The notes beneath the pieces are model-generated. The model ran no database searches. It was given only the letters and a program-made list of their open reading frames with translations, and was not told the origin of the DNA. A stretch of DNA of 64,000 nucleotides, taken from Flavobacteriaceae bacterium F08102 (GTDB taxonomy: Bacteria > Bacteroidota > Bacteroidia > Flavobacteriales > Flavobacteriaceae). The translations under genes and the position numbers were made by a program. Of the stretch, positions 44,443 to 53,865 are shown piece by piece; position 1 is the stretch's first letter, and each line of letters starts with the position of its first letter. The DNA is taken from positions 372,001 to 436,000 of the forward strand of contig JALKAY010000002.1 of the NCBI GenBank assembly GCA_023015935.1, given 5' to 3'.

Positions 44443-46899
44443 TTAAAACTTCATGGTTAATTTAGTATTTAAGACACGACCAGAAAGAAAGTTGGGGACT
44501 CCTACCGAAACACCAGAAGAAAGGTCGCGAACCCATGTATTACTAATCGTATTTTGTATGTCAAACATATTAAAAAGCTCTACCCCAATGGCAAATTCGT
44601 TAAACTTAGAGAGCCATTTTTTTTTGTTTAGATTTAGAGCATCTTTTAAAACATAAGACACCCCAATATCAGATCGAAAATAACTTTTAAGTCGGTTGTT
44701 AAAAATATAGGGATCTGCGTATGAGGGTGATCCACCAGGTAAGCCAGTATTGTAGATTAAATTCAAATACATTTTTAAATTGGGTCGATCAGGTACATAA
44801 TCCTGAAATAAGACGGCTAATTTAATTCGTTGATCGGTTGGTCGAGCAATATATCCACGGTCTTCAATGCTTTCTTCTGTCTTTAAGTACCCAAAACTAA
44901 AGTAGGATTCTGTTCCTGGCACAAACTCTCCATTTAAACGCGTGTCAAATCCATACGCATATGCTTTCGCATTATTTTTTGCTCGGTACCGTATTTGCAC
45001 ATTGTTTACAGTAAACGGGTTAACGTCTGAAAGTGATTTATAATAAACCTCTGAGACCAATTTAAACGGTCTTTCCCACATGGAAAAACTATAATCATTT
45101 CCCAATACGAGATGAACGGATTTTTGAGCTTTGACCTCGGGGTGAACTTGTCCTAAGGAATCTCGTAGTTCATGGTAAAAAGGAGCTTGACTATAGGCTC
45201 CTCCTGAAATCCTAAACAACATGTCTTTGCCCCAATCAGGTTTAATGGTAAACTGTGCTCGGGGACTTACAATTTGATGTTGTTGATGGCCGTAATCGGT
45301 TGATTTTACTTCCCAGTGTTGTGTGCGTACACCAAGATTAAACCAGTATTGATGTTTGTCTAGATACCCTGTTTTACTAACTTGTGCAAAGCCTGAGATT
45401 CTGTGAATTTTTGTTGAATTCACAGCGTGCGTACTTGTGAATGGAATGATAGGGCCTGTATAAGCCGAATAGGGCTCGTCATTTCCTGTAAGGTAGGGCG
45501 GTCTTAACGAAAACCCAGCTGAATCGATCATTTGATACGACTTGATTCTATCTTTTAGATCTTCCCATTGCATTTTGGCACCTAGTTCAATAACATAGTC
45601 ACCTCGACGTAGGGTTGAGTTTATGCCTAAATTCCCGATAATTGCGTCAAGATCATTTCTGGCATGGTCTAATTGTGATCCAATGGCTTGGGTAAATTCT
45701 ACTTTTCCAAAATTTTCACCACCAATATCCGCATTTACATCGCCCAAATTATAGGCTGCCAAAATATCATAATATTCTTCTTCTTGGGTGTTATACATCG
45801 AACTAGTCACTTGAAATTTGGTTGTTTCATTCAGCTGGTAGTCAGCGCTGAGTGCCCCGAAAATAGTTTGATAGGTGTCAATTTCTTTTCCTTCATAGCT
45901 CACAACAAGCGCTTTAGGGTCTGTGATGGTTCCGAAATTTGTGCGTCGGCCAATGGGGGTGTAATTGTATTTGTTAATCGCTACATTACCTAGAAAATTA
46001 ATTGAAAGTTGTTCATTGGCATCATAAGTAAAGAGCGTTTGTATATCGGTAAAACTAGGTTTAAAATTTGTCTCAACATCCTTACTGTTTACAAAAAGGC
46101 TGTTATTTCGATAGCGAATTCCTGCGAGGGAGGTAAACTTTTTGGAGGATGAAATACCTTCAAAGGTCAAGCTGGCTCCTAAGAGGCTTGCTTCAATGGC
46201 CAGTTCGTTTTTTTTAGGTGTTTTGTACGTTATATCGAGTACTGAAGAAAGTTTGTCGCCGTATTTTGCTTGAAATCCACCGGCTGAAAATTTTACATTT
46301 TGTGTCATTTGTGAATTCACAAAACTCAAGCCTTCTTGTTGCCCAGATCGCACTAAAAAAGGACGATACACTTGAATGCCATTTACATATACCAGGTTTT
46401 CGTCATAATTACCTCCACGTACGTTGTATTGGGTACTTAATTCATTGTTTCCTGATACGCCGAGACCAATGTTTTTTAAGGTGCTTTCTACCCCAGCATT
46501 TGCACTGGGTAGTTGTTTAACTGTTTCTATGGGGATTTTATCAACGCCAGCTACTTTATCTTTAACATCTTTAATGACTACGGTGTCAATTAATTCAGTT
46601 TTAAGTGTCAATTTTGGAGAGAAGTTAAAACTGCGATTTCTCGGAACTCGAACGCGTTTTACATAGGTCTCATAACTTAAGTGTCTAAAGACCACACTAA
46701 TCATTTTACCAGAAGGAATACGTAAGCTATAATAGCCGTCCTTATTACTAACCGTACCCTTGGTTTCAATCTGGATAGAAACTTCAGAGATAGGTTGTCC
46801 CTTTTGATCTAAAACTCGGCCTTTTATAGTGGCTTCTTGCGCAACACTATAGAAGTGACCACAGAATATACATAACCATAAAGCAAGTAGTGTTTTCAA
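44443..46899 (-). CDS. TonB-dependent receptor with N-terminal carboxypeptidase-like domain
   Basis: An 818-residue outer-membrane receptor. The signal peptide ends YSVAQ (about residue 20). A CarboxypepD_reg-like beta domain follows (about 22-110, ATIKGRVLDQKGQPISEVSI), then the plug (about 120-235, with YNVRGGNYDENLVYVNGIQVYRPF), and a large beta-barrel that ends in aromatic-rich strands (LNTKLTMKF). It lacks the long SusC barrel size (about 1000 residues) and has no SusD partner nearby. The substrate is unknown. It is downstream of, and 28 bases from, the M23 peptidase gene, so the two may be one operon. Confidence 0.93.
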   Translation of the reverse strand: MKTLLALWLCIFCGHFYSVAQEATIKGRVLDQKGQPISEVSIQIETKGTVSNKDGYYSLRIPSGKMISVVFRHLSYETYVKRVRVPRNRSFNFSPKLTLKTELIDTVVIKDVKDKVAGVDKIPIETVKQLPSANAGVESTLKNIGLGVSGNNELSTQYNVRGGNYDENLVYVNGIQVYRPFLVRSGQQEGLSFVNSQMTQNVKFSAGGFQAKYGDKLSSVLDITYKTPKKNELAIEASLLGASLTFEGISSSKKFTSLAGIRYRNNSLFVNSKDVETNFKPSFTDIQTLFTYDANEQLSINFLGNVAINKYNYTPIGRRTNFGTITDPKALVVSYEGKEIDTYQTIFGALSADYQLNETTKFQVTSSMYNTQEEEYYDILAAYNLGDVNADIGGENFGKVEFTQAIGSQLDHARNDLDAIIGNLGINSTLRRGDYVIELGAKMQWEDLKDRIKSYQMIDSAGFSLRPPYLTGNDEPYSAYTGPIIPFTSTHAVNSTKIHRISGFAQVSKTGYLDKHQYWFNLGVRTQHWEVKSTDYGHQQHQIVSPRAQFTIKPDWGKDMLFRISGGAYSQAPFYHELRDSLGQVHPEVKAQKSVHLVLGNDYSFSMWERPFKLVSEVYYKSLSDVNPFTVNNVQIRYRAKNNAKAYAYGFDTRLNGEFVPGTESYFSFGYLKTEESIEDRGYIARPTDQRIKLAVLFQDYVPDRPNLKMYLNLIYNTGLPGGSPSYADPYIFNNRLKSYFRSDIGVSYVLKDALNLNKKKWLSKFNEFAIGVELFNMFDIQNTISNTWVRDLSSGVSVGVPNFLSGRVLNTKLTMKF

Positions 46900-46927
46900 G
46901 ATGGAGGATCAATATCGGAAATTAAAT

Positions 46928-48619
46928 TTACTCCTTTTTATTAAACGTTGTAATATACGTATTAGTATTGTTTAGGTTATCCTTAACCACTAATTTTAAC
47001 GTGTGCTTAGTGCCAGGAAGTGAGATGTCATCGAAGTCAAAAACTAGCGTACCTAATTTGGGTTCATATTCAAATAAGACCCATTTGCCATCAATTTCAC
47101 CTGAATACGATTTGATACCCGAATGGCGATCGCTAATTTTAAATTTGAGGTAGCTGTACTTTGACAGCCATTGATCTTTTTTGAAATTAATAGGAGTTAC
47201 TACTGGCGGTATAGAGTCATACGCTAGTGTATAATTTCCAAGATCCCGACTATTGGTAAATACCTTATCTGCTTTACGTTGCGTACTTACATACGATATT
47301 CGACCATTGTTTCCGATGCGTCCAATATACATTTTGTCTCGTCCCTTGGTTGGATAATGGCTTATGTCAAATGTTAAGGTGAAATTCTTGTGCAAGGCTA
47401 CCGAAGGGTTGTGTAAACGGGCTATATTATTCTTAAAAGAAAAATCAAAATAGAGATCTTCATAGAAGCTTCCACTTGGAAAAGCAACTGAAACGATTGA
47501 GTCGCTAACTTTGTTGAATGCTGTTCTCTTAAAGTAATGGGGTGTTTTCTTTATTGGAACTTTTTTAATTTCATCGTGTTTTTTTCCTGTTATTGGAATG
47601 ATGAGTTCTGTCGTGTTGCCTTTAAAGTCGAGTGCTTTAATTTGTACCGTATAGCTGAGACCATCCTCAATAGTGAGATAGCCATTTTCAACTAAGTCAC
47701 TGTAAATAGAGAGCTTATTGGCTGGTGTGACGAAACAGCGTTGAATACGTTGTTTTTTATAATAATTACGTGAATAATCAATCAGTGTGTTGATGTATCG
47801 GGTTTCGCTAAATGAAAATAGATTGACCGTACGGTTAAAGACTTTTCGTCCATTCACAGCCATTTCTAGTGTGTAGACTCCATTGTTATTTAAGGCGCCA
47901 TCTTGTTTGTCAACAGTATTTACTCCAATGCCTATGGTTCCATAGGCTTCAATAGGTGTTGCAATTAATTGCCCTTTAGCGTTGCGTTTAAACGCTAGGG
48001 TTTTAACGGCATTGGATTGATTAACATGTGAGGAATCCCCAAAAGCATACACAACACCCGCTCTAATTTCAGGCGCTTTGCTATCAATGATATTTATTCC
48101 AAAAAGCATAGGGTTCATCGGTCGTGCATTGCGATCGCGAATTTCGAAATGTAGGTGGGGGCCACCAGAGCTTCCCGAATTTCCACTGTAGGCTACAACC
48201 TCTTGTTTTTTTACAATTAAGTCGCTCGGTTTTGGAAAGAGTTCAATTTCATAGGTTTTTTTTGCATATTGCTGCTTTTTGATATAGGCCTCTATGGTAG
48301 GGTTAAATTTTTTAAGGTGACCATATACTGTTGTATACCCATTAGGGTGTGTGATATACAGTGCTTTGCCATATCCCCAATGAGAAATTTTAATACGAGA
48401 AACATAGCCTTCGGCCGAAGCGTGTACAGAAAGTCCCGTTCGTTGTTGGGTTTTAATATCCAACCCTGAATGAAAGTGATTCGTCCTCAATTCCCCAAAT
48501 GTTCCTGATAAGATTAAAGGAATTTTTAATGGAGGAGTAAAATAATCCGTAGGGTATTTAGCCTGTGTATAGCTAACAGAATGTATGCATAAACCTATTA
48601 AAAAAAGTATTTTTCTCAT
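46928..48619 (-). CDS. M23 family peptidoglycan metallopeptidase
   Basis: A 563-residue exported peptidase (signal peptide about 1-19, ending SYTQA). The LytM zinc domain is near the N-terminus, residues of about 45-160: HFHSGLDIKT, YTTVYGHL and GPHLHFEIRD supply the ligands. The large C-terminal part (about 200-563) is beta-rich with Ig-like strands and no recognised motif. M23 enzymes cut peptide crosslinks in peptidoglycan or regulate such cutting. The ATG at 48619 is used: a frame extending to 48658 would start inside the promoter at 48628-48658. The gene is followed by the TonB receptor gene after 28 bases. Confidence 0.9.
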   Translation of the reverse strand: MRKILFLIGLCIHSVSYTQAKYPTDYFTPPLKIPLILSGTFGELRTNHFHSGLDIKTQQRTGLSVHASAEGYVSRIKISHWGYGKALYITHPNGYTTVYGHLKKFNPTIEAYIKKQQYAKKTYEIELFPKPSDLIVKKQEVVAYSGNSGSSGGPHLHFEIRDRNARPMNPMLFGINIIDSKAPEIRAGVVYAFGDSSHVNQSNAVKTLAFKRNAKGQLIATPIEAYGTIGIGVNTVDKQDGALNNNGVYTLEMAVNGRKVFNRTVNLFSFSETRYINTLIDYSRNYYKKQRIQRCFVTPANKLSIYSDLVENGYLTIEDGLSYTVQIKALDFKGNTTELIIPITGKKHDEIKKVPIKKTPHYFKRTAFNKVSDSIVSVAFPSGSFYEDLYFDFSFKNNIARLHNPSVALHKNFTLTFDISHYPTKGRDKMYIGRIGNNGRISYVSTQRKADKVFTNSRDLGNYTLAYDSIPPVVTPINFKKDQWLSKYSYLKFKISDRHSGIKSYSGEIDGKWVLFEYEPKLGTLVFDFDDISLPGTKHTLKLVVKDNLNNTNTYITTFNKKE

Positions 48620-48627
48620 ATGGGCGG

Positions 48628-48658
48628 CTAATGTAATCAATCCTTTTTGAAATGTCAA
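48628..48658 (-). promoter_or_regulatory. -33/-7-like promoter for the M23 peptidase operon
   Basis: On the minus strand TTG at 48658-48656, then 20 bases, then TACATTAG (48635-48628), one base off TAnnTTTG. The leader to the ATG at 48619 would be very short. It supports that start rather than 48658. Confidence 0.4.
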
Positions 48659-48785
48659 GATGTAAAAAAATAAGTGTCTTTAATTCAGTTTGTTATCTTT
48701 AAATTTTGGAATAATATTCAAAACAGTTGTATTATTCTCTTAAGAATGCTAAATTTGTTCAAAAGGTTTAGATTCTTTGTTATAG

Positions 48786-49076
48786 ATGAGTAATATTCTC
48801 GAATTGGTTGACACTCTGCAAAGTAAACTTGACAAGTTGCTTGTGAAGTATGAGTTATTGCAGATAGAAAACCAGCAGCTTTTGGAAAAAAGTGAAAAAT
48901 TAGTTCAAAAAGTAGATCAACAACAAAAAGCAATTTTGGAAGTTGAGAAGGACTATGAAGCGTTGAGGATTGCGAATTCCATTGTAGGCAGTAAAGAAGA
49001 TAAGCATATGACCAAGCTTAAAATAAATAGCTTAATACGCGAAATAGATAAATGCATTGGGCAGTTAAGTGAATAG
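48786..49076 (+). CDS. small coiled-coil protein upstream of zapA, possible ZapB-like partner
   Basis: A 96-residue protein made almost wholly of heptad-pattern helix (about 5-65, rich in Leu, Gln, Glu and Lys). It has no signal peptide or membrane segment. It lies 8 bases before zapA and should be co-translated with it. In E. coli, ZapB is a short coiled-coil that links ZapA to the division apparatus. Conservation of a similar gene beside zapA in Flavobacteriaceae is my impression, not tested. I name no gene. Confidence 0.75.
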   Translation: MSNILELVDTLQSKLDKLLVKYELLQIENQQLLEKSEKLVQKVDQQQKAILEVEKDYEALRIANSIVGSKEDKHMTKLKINSLIREIDKCIGQLSE

Positions 49077-49084
49077 GTGGAAAG

Positions 49085-49375
49085 ATGAGTGAGAAACTTA
49101 AAATAAAAGTTACGATTGGAGATCGCGTTTACCCACTGACCATTAATAATGCAGGAGAAGAGGAGGGAGTGCGTAAAGCGGTAAAAAAAATTAATGATCT
49201 CATTAAGAAGTTTGAAGAAAATTACGAGGTGAGAGATAAGCAAGATGTATTAGCCATGTGTGCGTTACAATTTGCCTCATTACAAGAGGTGAAGACTATT
49301 TATAACGAGCAAGATGGAGAAGAGATAGAAGAAAAATTAACATATTTAAATGCGGTTTTAGATTCGCATTTATAA
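49085..49375 (+). CDS. zapA: cell division protein ZapA
   Basis: ZapA bundles FtsZ filaments at the division ring. The 96-residue protein has the N-terminal beta-alpha part (KIKVTIGDRVYPLTI, about 5-19) and the block EEGVRKAVKKINDLIKKF, then a C-terminal coiled coil (about 50-95). The length matches the family. It follows the coiled-coil gene by 8 bases. The probable 6S RNA begins 26 bases after its stop. Confidence 0.92.
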   Translation: MSEKLKIKVTIGDRVYPLTINNAGEEEGVRKAVKKINDLIKKFEENYEVRDKQDVLAMCALQFASLQEVKTIYNEQDGEEIEEKLTYLNAVLDSHL

Positions 49376-49401
49376 GGACGTTCTTTACATAAAACAATAT
49401 T

Positions 49402-49565
49402 GCCTACATTAGTTACTTGTTCAATAAACTCAACATTATTTAATTAAAAAGGGTGAGTTTCAGTTAGTAAAGCGAGCCGTCTTGAACGGATACTTGATCA
49501 ACTGGGTAACCCTAAACTTGTATATAAAGGAGTTTATAAAACCCTTTCTAATGTAGGCTTTTTTT
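49402..49565 (+). ncRNA. ssrS: structured RNA between zapA and rny, probable 6S RNA (Flavobacteria type)
   Basis: A long rod-like foldback can be drawn by eye. Closing stem 49402-49412 with 49548-49558 (11 bp, perfect), then 49424-49431 with 49530-49537 (8 bp), then an A/T-rich internal bubble (49432-49449 and 49514-49529). Above it are 49450-49454 with 49509-49513, 49461-49465 with 49500-49504, 49466-49469 with 49491-49494, and an apical hairpin 49477-49480/49486-49489. Seven T follow the closing stem (49559-49565), consistent with an intrinsic 3' end. A rod with a large central bubble is the 6S RNA hallmark, and ssrS lies after zapA in Enterobacteria as well. Alternatives are an attenuator or leader for rny. 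No TAnnTTTG was seen just upstream. Confidence 0.72.
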
Positions 49566-49584
49566 ATAGTTAAAAATTACAAAA

Positions 49585-51150
49585 ATGGATGGATATATGA
49601 TGCCAGCATTAGCTGGTGTAGTGGGAATAATAATCGGATTTGTCATTGCTAAATTGCTTGAAAAAAGCAAAGGTTCAATGCTTATAAACAATGCTAAAAA
49701 GCAATCAGAAACTCTATTAAAAGAGGCAAGGATAGATGCCGAAGCCCTAAAAAAAGACAAAGTATTACAGGCAAAAGAAAAATTTATTGAACTTAAGGCA
49801 GAACACGAAAAAGTGATTCTTAGTCGTGATAAAAAAGTTTCTGAAGCCGAAAAGCGAATTCGAGAGAAGGAGTCAAGAATCTCTCAAGAACTTGATAGAA
49901 CGGCTAAATTGAATAAGTCATTAGAAGCTAAAAAAGCCGATTATGATTTTCGTTTAGAATTTATTGATAAAAAGCGCAAGGAGACCGAAAAGATGCATAA
50001 GCGACAAGTGGAGCAACTTGAAGTGATTTCAGGTTTGTCTGCAGAAGAAGCTAAAAAGGAATTGGTTGAATCGCTTAAAGAGGAAGCGAAAACAAGTGCG
50101 ATGGCAATTATTCAGGAAACAGTTGAAGAGGCTAAACTCACCGCACAACAAGAAGCCAAAAAAATTATTTTAAATACAATTCAACGTATCGGTGTTGAAC
50201 AAACCGTAGAGAATTGCGTGTCGGTGTTCAATTTAGAATCAGATGACGTTAAAGGAAGAATTATAGGCCGAGAAGGAAGGAATATTAGAGCTATTGAGGC
50301 TGCAACGGGGGTTGAAATCATCGTAGATGATACACCTGAAGCAATCATTTTATCGTGTTTTGATCCAATCCGTAGAGAAATCGCACGTCTCTCTTTACAC
50401 AAGTTAGTGACCGATGGAAGAATTCACCCAGCGCGAATTGAAGAAGTGGTGGCTAAAACAAGTAAGGAAATCAATCAAGAAATTATAGAAGTTGGAAAAC
50501 GAACGGTGATTGATTTAGGAATTCATGGACTACATCCTGAATTGGTAAAAGTAGTAGGTCGAATGAAGTATAGATCATCGTATGGTCAAAATTTATTACA
50601 ACACTCACGTGAAGTAGCCAATTTGTGTGGTGTGATGGCGGCAGAATTAGGTATAAATCCTAAAATTGCAAAACGCGCTGGTCTATTACACGATATTGGT
50701 AAGGTACCAGAAACAGAAAGTGAATTACCACATGCCTTATTAGGAATGGAATGGGCACAGAAATACGGTGAAAAACCCGATGTGTGTAATGCCATTGGTG
50801 CGCACCATGATGAGATTGAAATGAAATCGTTGTTTGCACCCATTGTGCAAGTTTGTGATGCTATTTCTGGTGCTCGGCCAGGAGCTCGTAGACAAGTACT
50901 CGATTCTTATATCCAACGTTTAAAGGATTTGGAAGATGTTGCTTTTGGGTTTAATGGGGTCGAAAAAGCTTATGCAATTCAAGCAGGTCGTGAACTTAGA
51001 GTGATTGTTGAAAGTGAAAAAGTGGATGATGTTAAAGCTTCTGAATTATCATTTAATATTTCTCAGAAAATACAAAACGACATGACTTATCCAGGTCAAG
51101 TGCGGGTAACAGTTATCCGAGAAACACGAGCGGTAACGATTGCAAAATAG
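49585..51150 (+). CDS. rny: ribonuclease Y
   Basis: RNase Y is the membrane-bound endoribonuclease that starts mRNA decay. The 521-residue protein has an N-terminal membrane segment (about 4-25), a long coiled coil (about 30-200), a KH RNA-binding domain with [22 protein letters not shown], and the HD phosphohydrolase domain with [20 protein letters not shown], and the C-terminal [19 protein letters not shown]. Length and order match the family exactly. The start ATG 49585 lies 20 bases after the T-run of the upstream RNA. Confidence 0.97.
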   Translation: MDGYMMPALAGVVGIIIGFVIAKLLEKSKGSMLINNAKKQSETLLKEARIDAEALKKDKVLQAKEKFIELKAEHEKVILSRDKKVSEAEKRIREKESRISQELDRTAKLNKSLEAKKADYDFRLEFIDKKRKETEKMHKRQVEQLEVISGLSAEEAKKELVESLKEEAKTSAMAIIQETVEEAKLTAQQEAKKIILNTIQRIGVEQTVENCVSVFNLESDDVKGRIIGREGRNIRAIEAATGVEIIVDDTPEAIILSCFDPIRREIARLSLHKLVTDGRIHPARIEEVVAKTSKEINQEIIEVGKRTVIDLGIHGLHPELVKVVGRMKYRSSYGQNLLQHSREVANLCGVMAAELGINPKIAKRAGLLHDIGKVPETESELPHALLGMEWAQKYGEKPDVCNAIGAHHDEIEMKSLFAPIVQVCDAISGARPGARRQVLDSYIQRLKDLEDVAFGFNGVEKAYAIQAGRELRVIVESEKVDDVKASELSFNISQKIQNDMTYPGQVRVTVIRETRAVTIAK

Positions 51151-51258
51151 GGAGAATCCCGATAGAGATTTCTTTAAAAGTTAGCTGTTAGCCACCTCGC
51201 TAATGATAATTCTAAAAGAAGTTCATTCATTAATGAATTTGCAGATTAGAATAGTTTG

Positions 51259-51295
51259 CTTTGCGAAAAATCAATATTGATGAATTTTCGCAAAG
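51259..51295. repeat. large hairpin after rny
   Basis: Arms CTTTGCGAAAA (51259-51269) and TTTTCGCAAAG (51285-51295) pair over 11 bp around an inner palindrome ATCAATATTGAT. No T-run follows, so it is probably not an intrinsic terminator; a structural mRNA element or protein site is possible. A palindrome TTCATTAATGAA precedes it at 51226-51237. Confidence 0.4.
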
Positions 51296-51345
51296 GTTTG
51301 CAGCTATCCTACCTCTAGTGGGTTCTTTATATCGTGAAACTAGCA

Positions 51346-52398
51346 ATGCGTAATTTATTTCAAAATAAGGGAGAACTGTCAGGGTTAACCTATACTTTTA
51401 ATCAAGACTGGACGCCTTTAAATTCGGATGCGTTTAAGGATACCTTCTACAAACAACACAAAGTTCATCACGATTATTTTCACCACCCATCAGTACAAAA
51501 GTTGTGTTTTGAAATTTTCTCTAAAGATGAAAATTGCTATTTGCTTTCAGTATATAAGGGTGATCGTTTGGTGGGATATATGGGATTTAGAGAAGCTGTT
51601 AGAAGGATGAGGTATATGCAGATCTCTTGCCTTGTGCCTATAGTGAGTAGTGTGTCTGAATATAATTTCCCTGTTGTGGAACCAGCCTATTTAGACAAGT
51701 TTTATGAAATACTTAATGTGGTATTAGAAAAACACAACCTTTATATTGAACATGTGCCAGGTTTCTTTAATGAATATTTTAAAAAATACCTTCCAAAATC
51801 TTTCGTGAGACATACGGTTACAAATCCGTGTATATCGCAAAACAACGAACTTATTAAATTTTCAAAGAAGAAAAGTGAATTAAATAAGAAAAGAAGAATT
51901 CTTCGCGATTATAATCTGTGTGTTGAACACTTAAACGGAAATATTTCGAAGGAGTTGATGGATGTCTTTTTTGATATGCATATTGCACGTTGGAAACGTT
52001 CTGGGATTAACAGCAATTTTAGGCAAGAAAAATATAGAGAACTCTATTACCGCTTGGTCAATTTACAGGTCGAAGGGGTGGGAGAGCCGATTATAAATTG
52101 TTTGAAAATTGATGGAGAATATTTAGCGATTGATTTAGGATTTTTATTACTTGATGGAAAACAGTATTTAGCCCAAATTTTGTCCTCTAAACTAACGGAA
52201 AAAACGGCTTCAACGGGTGCAATTTTGTATCGAGAGATTGTAGAATATACCGCCAAAATTGGGGTTGAAAATTTTAATTTGGGTGTAGGCATGGAATCTT
52301 ATAAATTTCGATATATGAATGAGGTAATGACTTGTTTTACCATAGTAAAAGTAAATCATAACGTAAAGGCTTTGCTACAAAGAGCTACCTTAAAATAA
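51346..52398 (+). CDS. GNAT/FemAB-type acyltransferase-like protein
   Basis: A 350-residue soluble protein with the outline of the BioF2-like/GNAT_6 acetyltransferase group (cellulose biosynthesis protein CelD type). Strands FSKDENCYLLSVYKGDRLVGYMGF and INCLKIDGEYLAIDLGFLLLDGKQYLAQIL are the paired acyl-CoA-binding core units. A characteristic KKRRILRDYNL block, as in other members, lies near 180. The acceptor is unknown. The ATG at 51346 is used; a GTG at 51334 is also possible. It lies after rny but with about 195 bases and a hairpin between, so it is probably separate. Confidence 0.7.
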   Translation: MRNLFQNKGELSGLTYTFNQDWTPLNSDAFKDTFYKQHKVHHDYFHHPSVQKLCFEIFSKDENCYLLSVYKGDRLVGYMGFREAVRRMRYMQISCLVPIVSSVSEYNFPVVEPAYLDKFYEILNVVLEKHNLYIEHVPGFFNEYFKKYLPKSFVRHTVTNPCISQNNELIKFSKKKSELNKKRRILRDYNLCVEHLNGNISKELMDVFFDMHIARWKRSGINSNFRQEKYRELYYRLVNLQVEGVGEPIINCLKIDGEYLAIDLGFLLLDGKQYLAQILSSKLTEKTASTGAILYREIVEYTAKIGVENFNLGVGMESYKFRYMNEVMTCFTIVKVNHNVKALLQRATLK

Positions 52399-52487
52399 TG
52401 ATGGATTTGATTCGGAAAAAAGTAGTGGAATCTGTACTGCATAAATTTTAATTTTTGAGATTATTCGAAATGTTCTCTTGGTTTCTA

Positions 52488-53390
52488 TTAACGTCTTGGG
52501 TGAAATTTATGAACAACTTCTTTTAAAAAACGCCTGTCTACGTGCATGTAAATTTCTGTCGTTGTGATACTTTCATGGCCTAACATTTGTTGAATTGATC
52601 GTAAATCTGCTCCATTTTCTAATAAATGTGTTGCGAAAGAATGTCTAAAGGTATGTGGACTTACCTTTTTCGTAATGCCAGCTTTTTCTGCTAAACCCTT
52701 TATAATCATAAAAATCATATTTCGGGTAAGTTGTTTACCGCGTCGATTTAAAAACAAGGTGTCTTCAAAGCCTTTTTGTTGTTTGATATGACAACGAATT
52801 TTGGTAATGTATAGATTGATATAGTTTTGTGTTGAAGGATTAATAGGAACAAAACGCTGTTTATCCCCTTTTCCAATGACTCGAATAAACCCCTCTTCAA
52901 AAAACAAATCAGATAACTGTAAACTAATTAATTCGCTTACTCGTAATCCACAGCTATAGAGCATTTCTAACATGGTGCGATTGCGTTCTCCTTCTGGCGT
53001 AGAAAGATCAATAGCGCTGAGTAGTTGATCTATTTCAACTAAGGAGAGCACTGCGGGGAGTTTGCGACCAATTCTTGGGGTTTCTAAGCGTGCAGTAGGG
53101 TTGTCTTCTCGGTAATTTTCAAAAATTAAATAGTCAAAAAAACTACGCAATCCACTTATAATTCGCGACTGACTAGTAGCTTCCATTTCTTTGGAAATAT
53201 GATAGATGAATTCCATAATCATCTCATGGTTAATTTCTATAGGAGAAATTTCAATTCCAGAATCGGTGAGGTATCTCGTTAGTTTTGTAATATCACGGAG
53301 GTAATTTTCGATCGAATTTTTAGATAACCCGCGTTCTATTTTTAAAAATAATTGATAATCCGCTATTGCGTGTTGCCAATTCATTCGCAT
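52488..53390 (-). CDS. xerD: site-specific tyrosine recombinase XerD
   Basis: XerD works with XerC at dif to resolve chromosome dimers; many Bacteroidota have a single Xer enzyme plus others. The 300-residue protein has an N-terminal SAM-like domain (about 5-90) and the catalytic core with the arginine of CGLRVSEL, the lysine of VIGKGDKQRF, HTFRHSF with His-Arg, the GHESITTTEIY block with a downstream His, and the tyrosine nucleophile near IYMHV. The length is that of chromosomal XerD, and no mobile element neighbours it. It diverges from aroQ. Confidence 0.92.
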   Translation of the reverse strand: MRMNWQHAIADYQLFLKIERGLSKNSIENYLRDITKLTRYLTDSGIEISPIEINHEMIMEFIYHISKEMEATSQSRIISGLRSFFDYLIFENYREDNPTARLETPRIGRKLPAVLSLVEIDQLLSAIDLSTPEGERNRTMLEMLYSCGLRVSELISLQLSDLFFEEGFIRVIGKGDKQRFVPINPSTQNYINLYITKIRCHIKQQKGFEDTLFLNRRGKQLTRNMIFMIIKGLAEKAGITKKVSPHTFRHSFATHLLENGADLRSIQQMLGHESITTTEIYMHVDRRFLKEVVHKFHPRR

Positions 53391-53454
53391 TGAAGTTTTT
53401 TCTTACCTTGCAAGATAAAATATATTGAGCATAAACGCGTAAAGAATTATAAAA

Positions 53455-53865
53455 ATGAACATAGCCATTATTAACGGGCCAAACCTAAATTTGCTCGGAA
53501 AACGAGAACCTGAAATATATGGAAATAATACTTTTGAATCCTATTTTAAGCAATTGCAGGACAAATTTCCGACCCATACATTACACTATTATCAATCTAA
53601 TATTGAAGGGGAAATAATTGATAAATTGCATGAAGTTGGTTTTGACTTTGACGGGATCGTTTTAAATGCGGCAGCGTATACACATACTTCGGTCGGAATT
53701 GGAGATGCTATTAAAGCAATCCAAACACCAGTTGTTGAGGTACATATCTCTAATGTTTATGCACGTGAAGATTTTAGAACACATTCTTATATTTCCCCCC
53801 ATGCTAAAGGAATTATAGTCGGTTTTGGATTACAAGGCTATGATTTAGCCATTGCGAGTTTTTAA
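53455..53865 (+). CDS. aroQ: 3-dehydroquinate dehydratase, type II
   Basis: AroQ catalyses the third step of the shikimate pathway (dehydroquinate to dehydroshikimate). The 136-residue protein begins with NIAIINGPNLNLLGKREPEIYG, which holds the catalytic Tyr and Arg region, followed by the Asn-rich YQSNIEGEIID, NAAAYTHTS and VEVHISNVYAREDFR blocks with the catalytic His. Type II enzymes form dodecamers. The length is slightly shorter than the usual 145-150. It diverges from xerD; the next 320 bases are gene-free. Confidence 0.97.
   Translation: MNIAIINGPNLNLLGKREPEIYGNNTFESYFKQLQDKFPTHTLHYYQSNIEGEIIDKLHEVGFDFDGIVLNAAAYTHTSVGIGDAIKAIQTPVVEVHISNVYAREDFRTHSYISPHAKGIIVGFGLQGYDLAIASF

Noticed and set aside
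52488-53390. The tyrosine recombinase as a sign of an integrated element
   Set aside because: Length and motifs are those of chromosomal XerD, its neighbours are housekeeping genes, and no attachment repeats or phage genes were seen.
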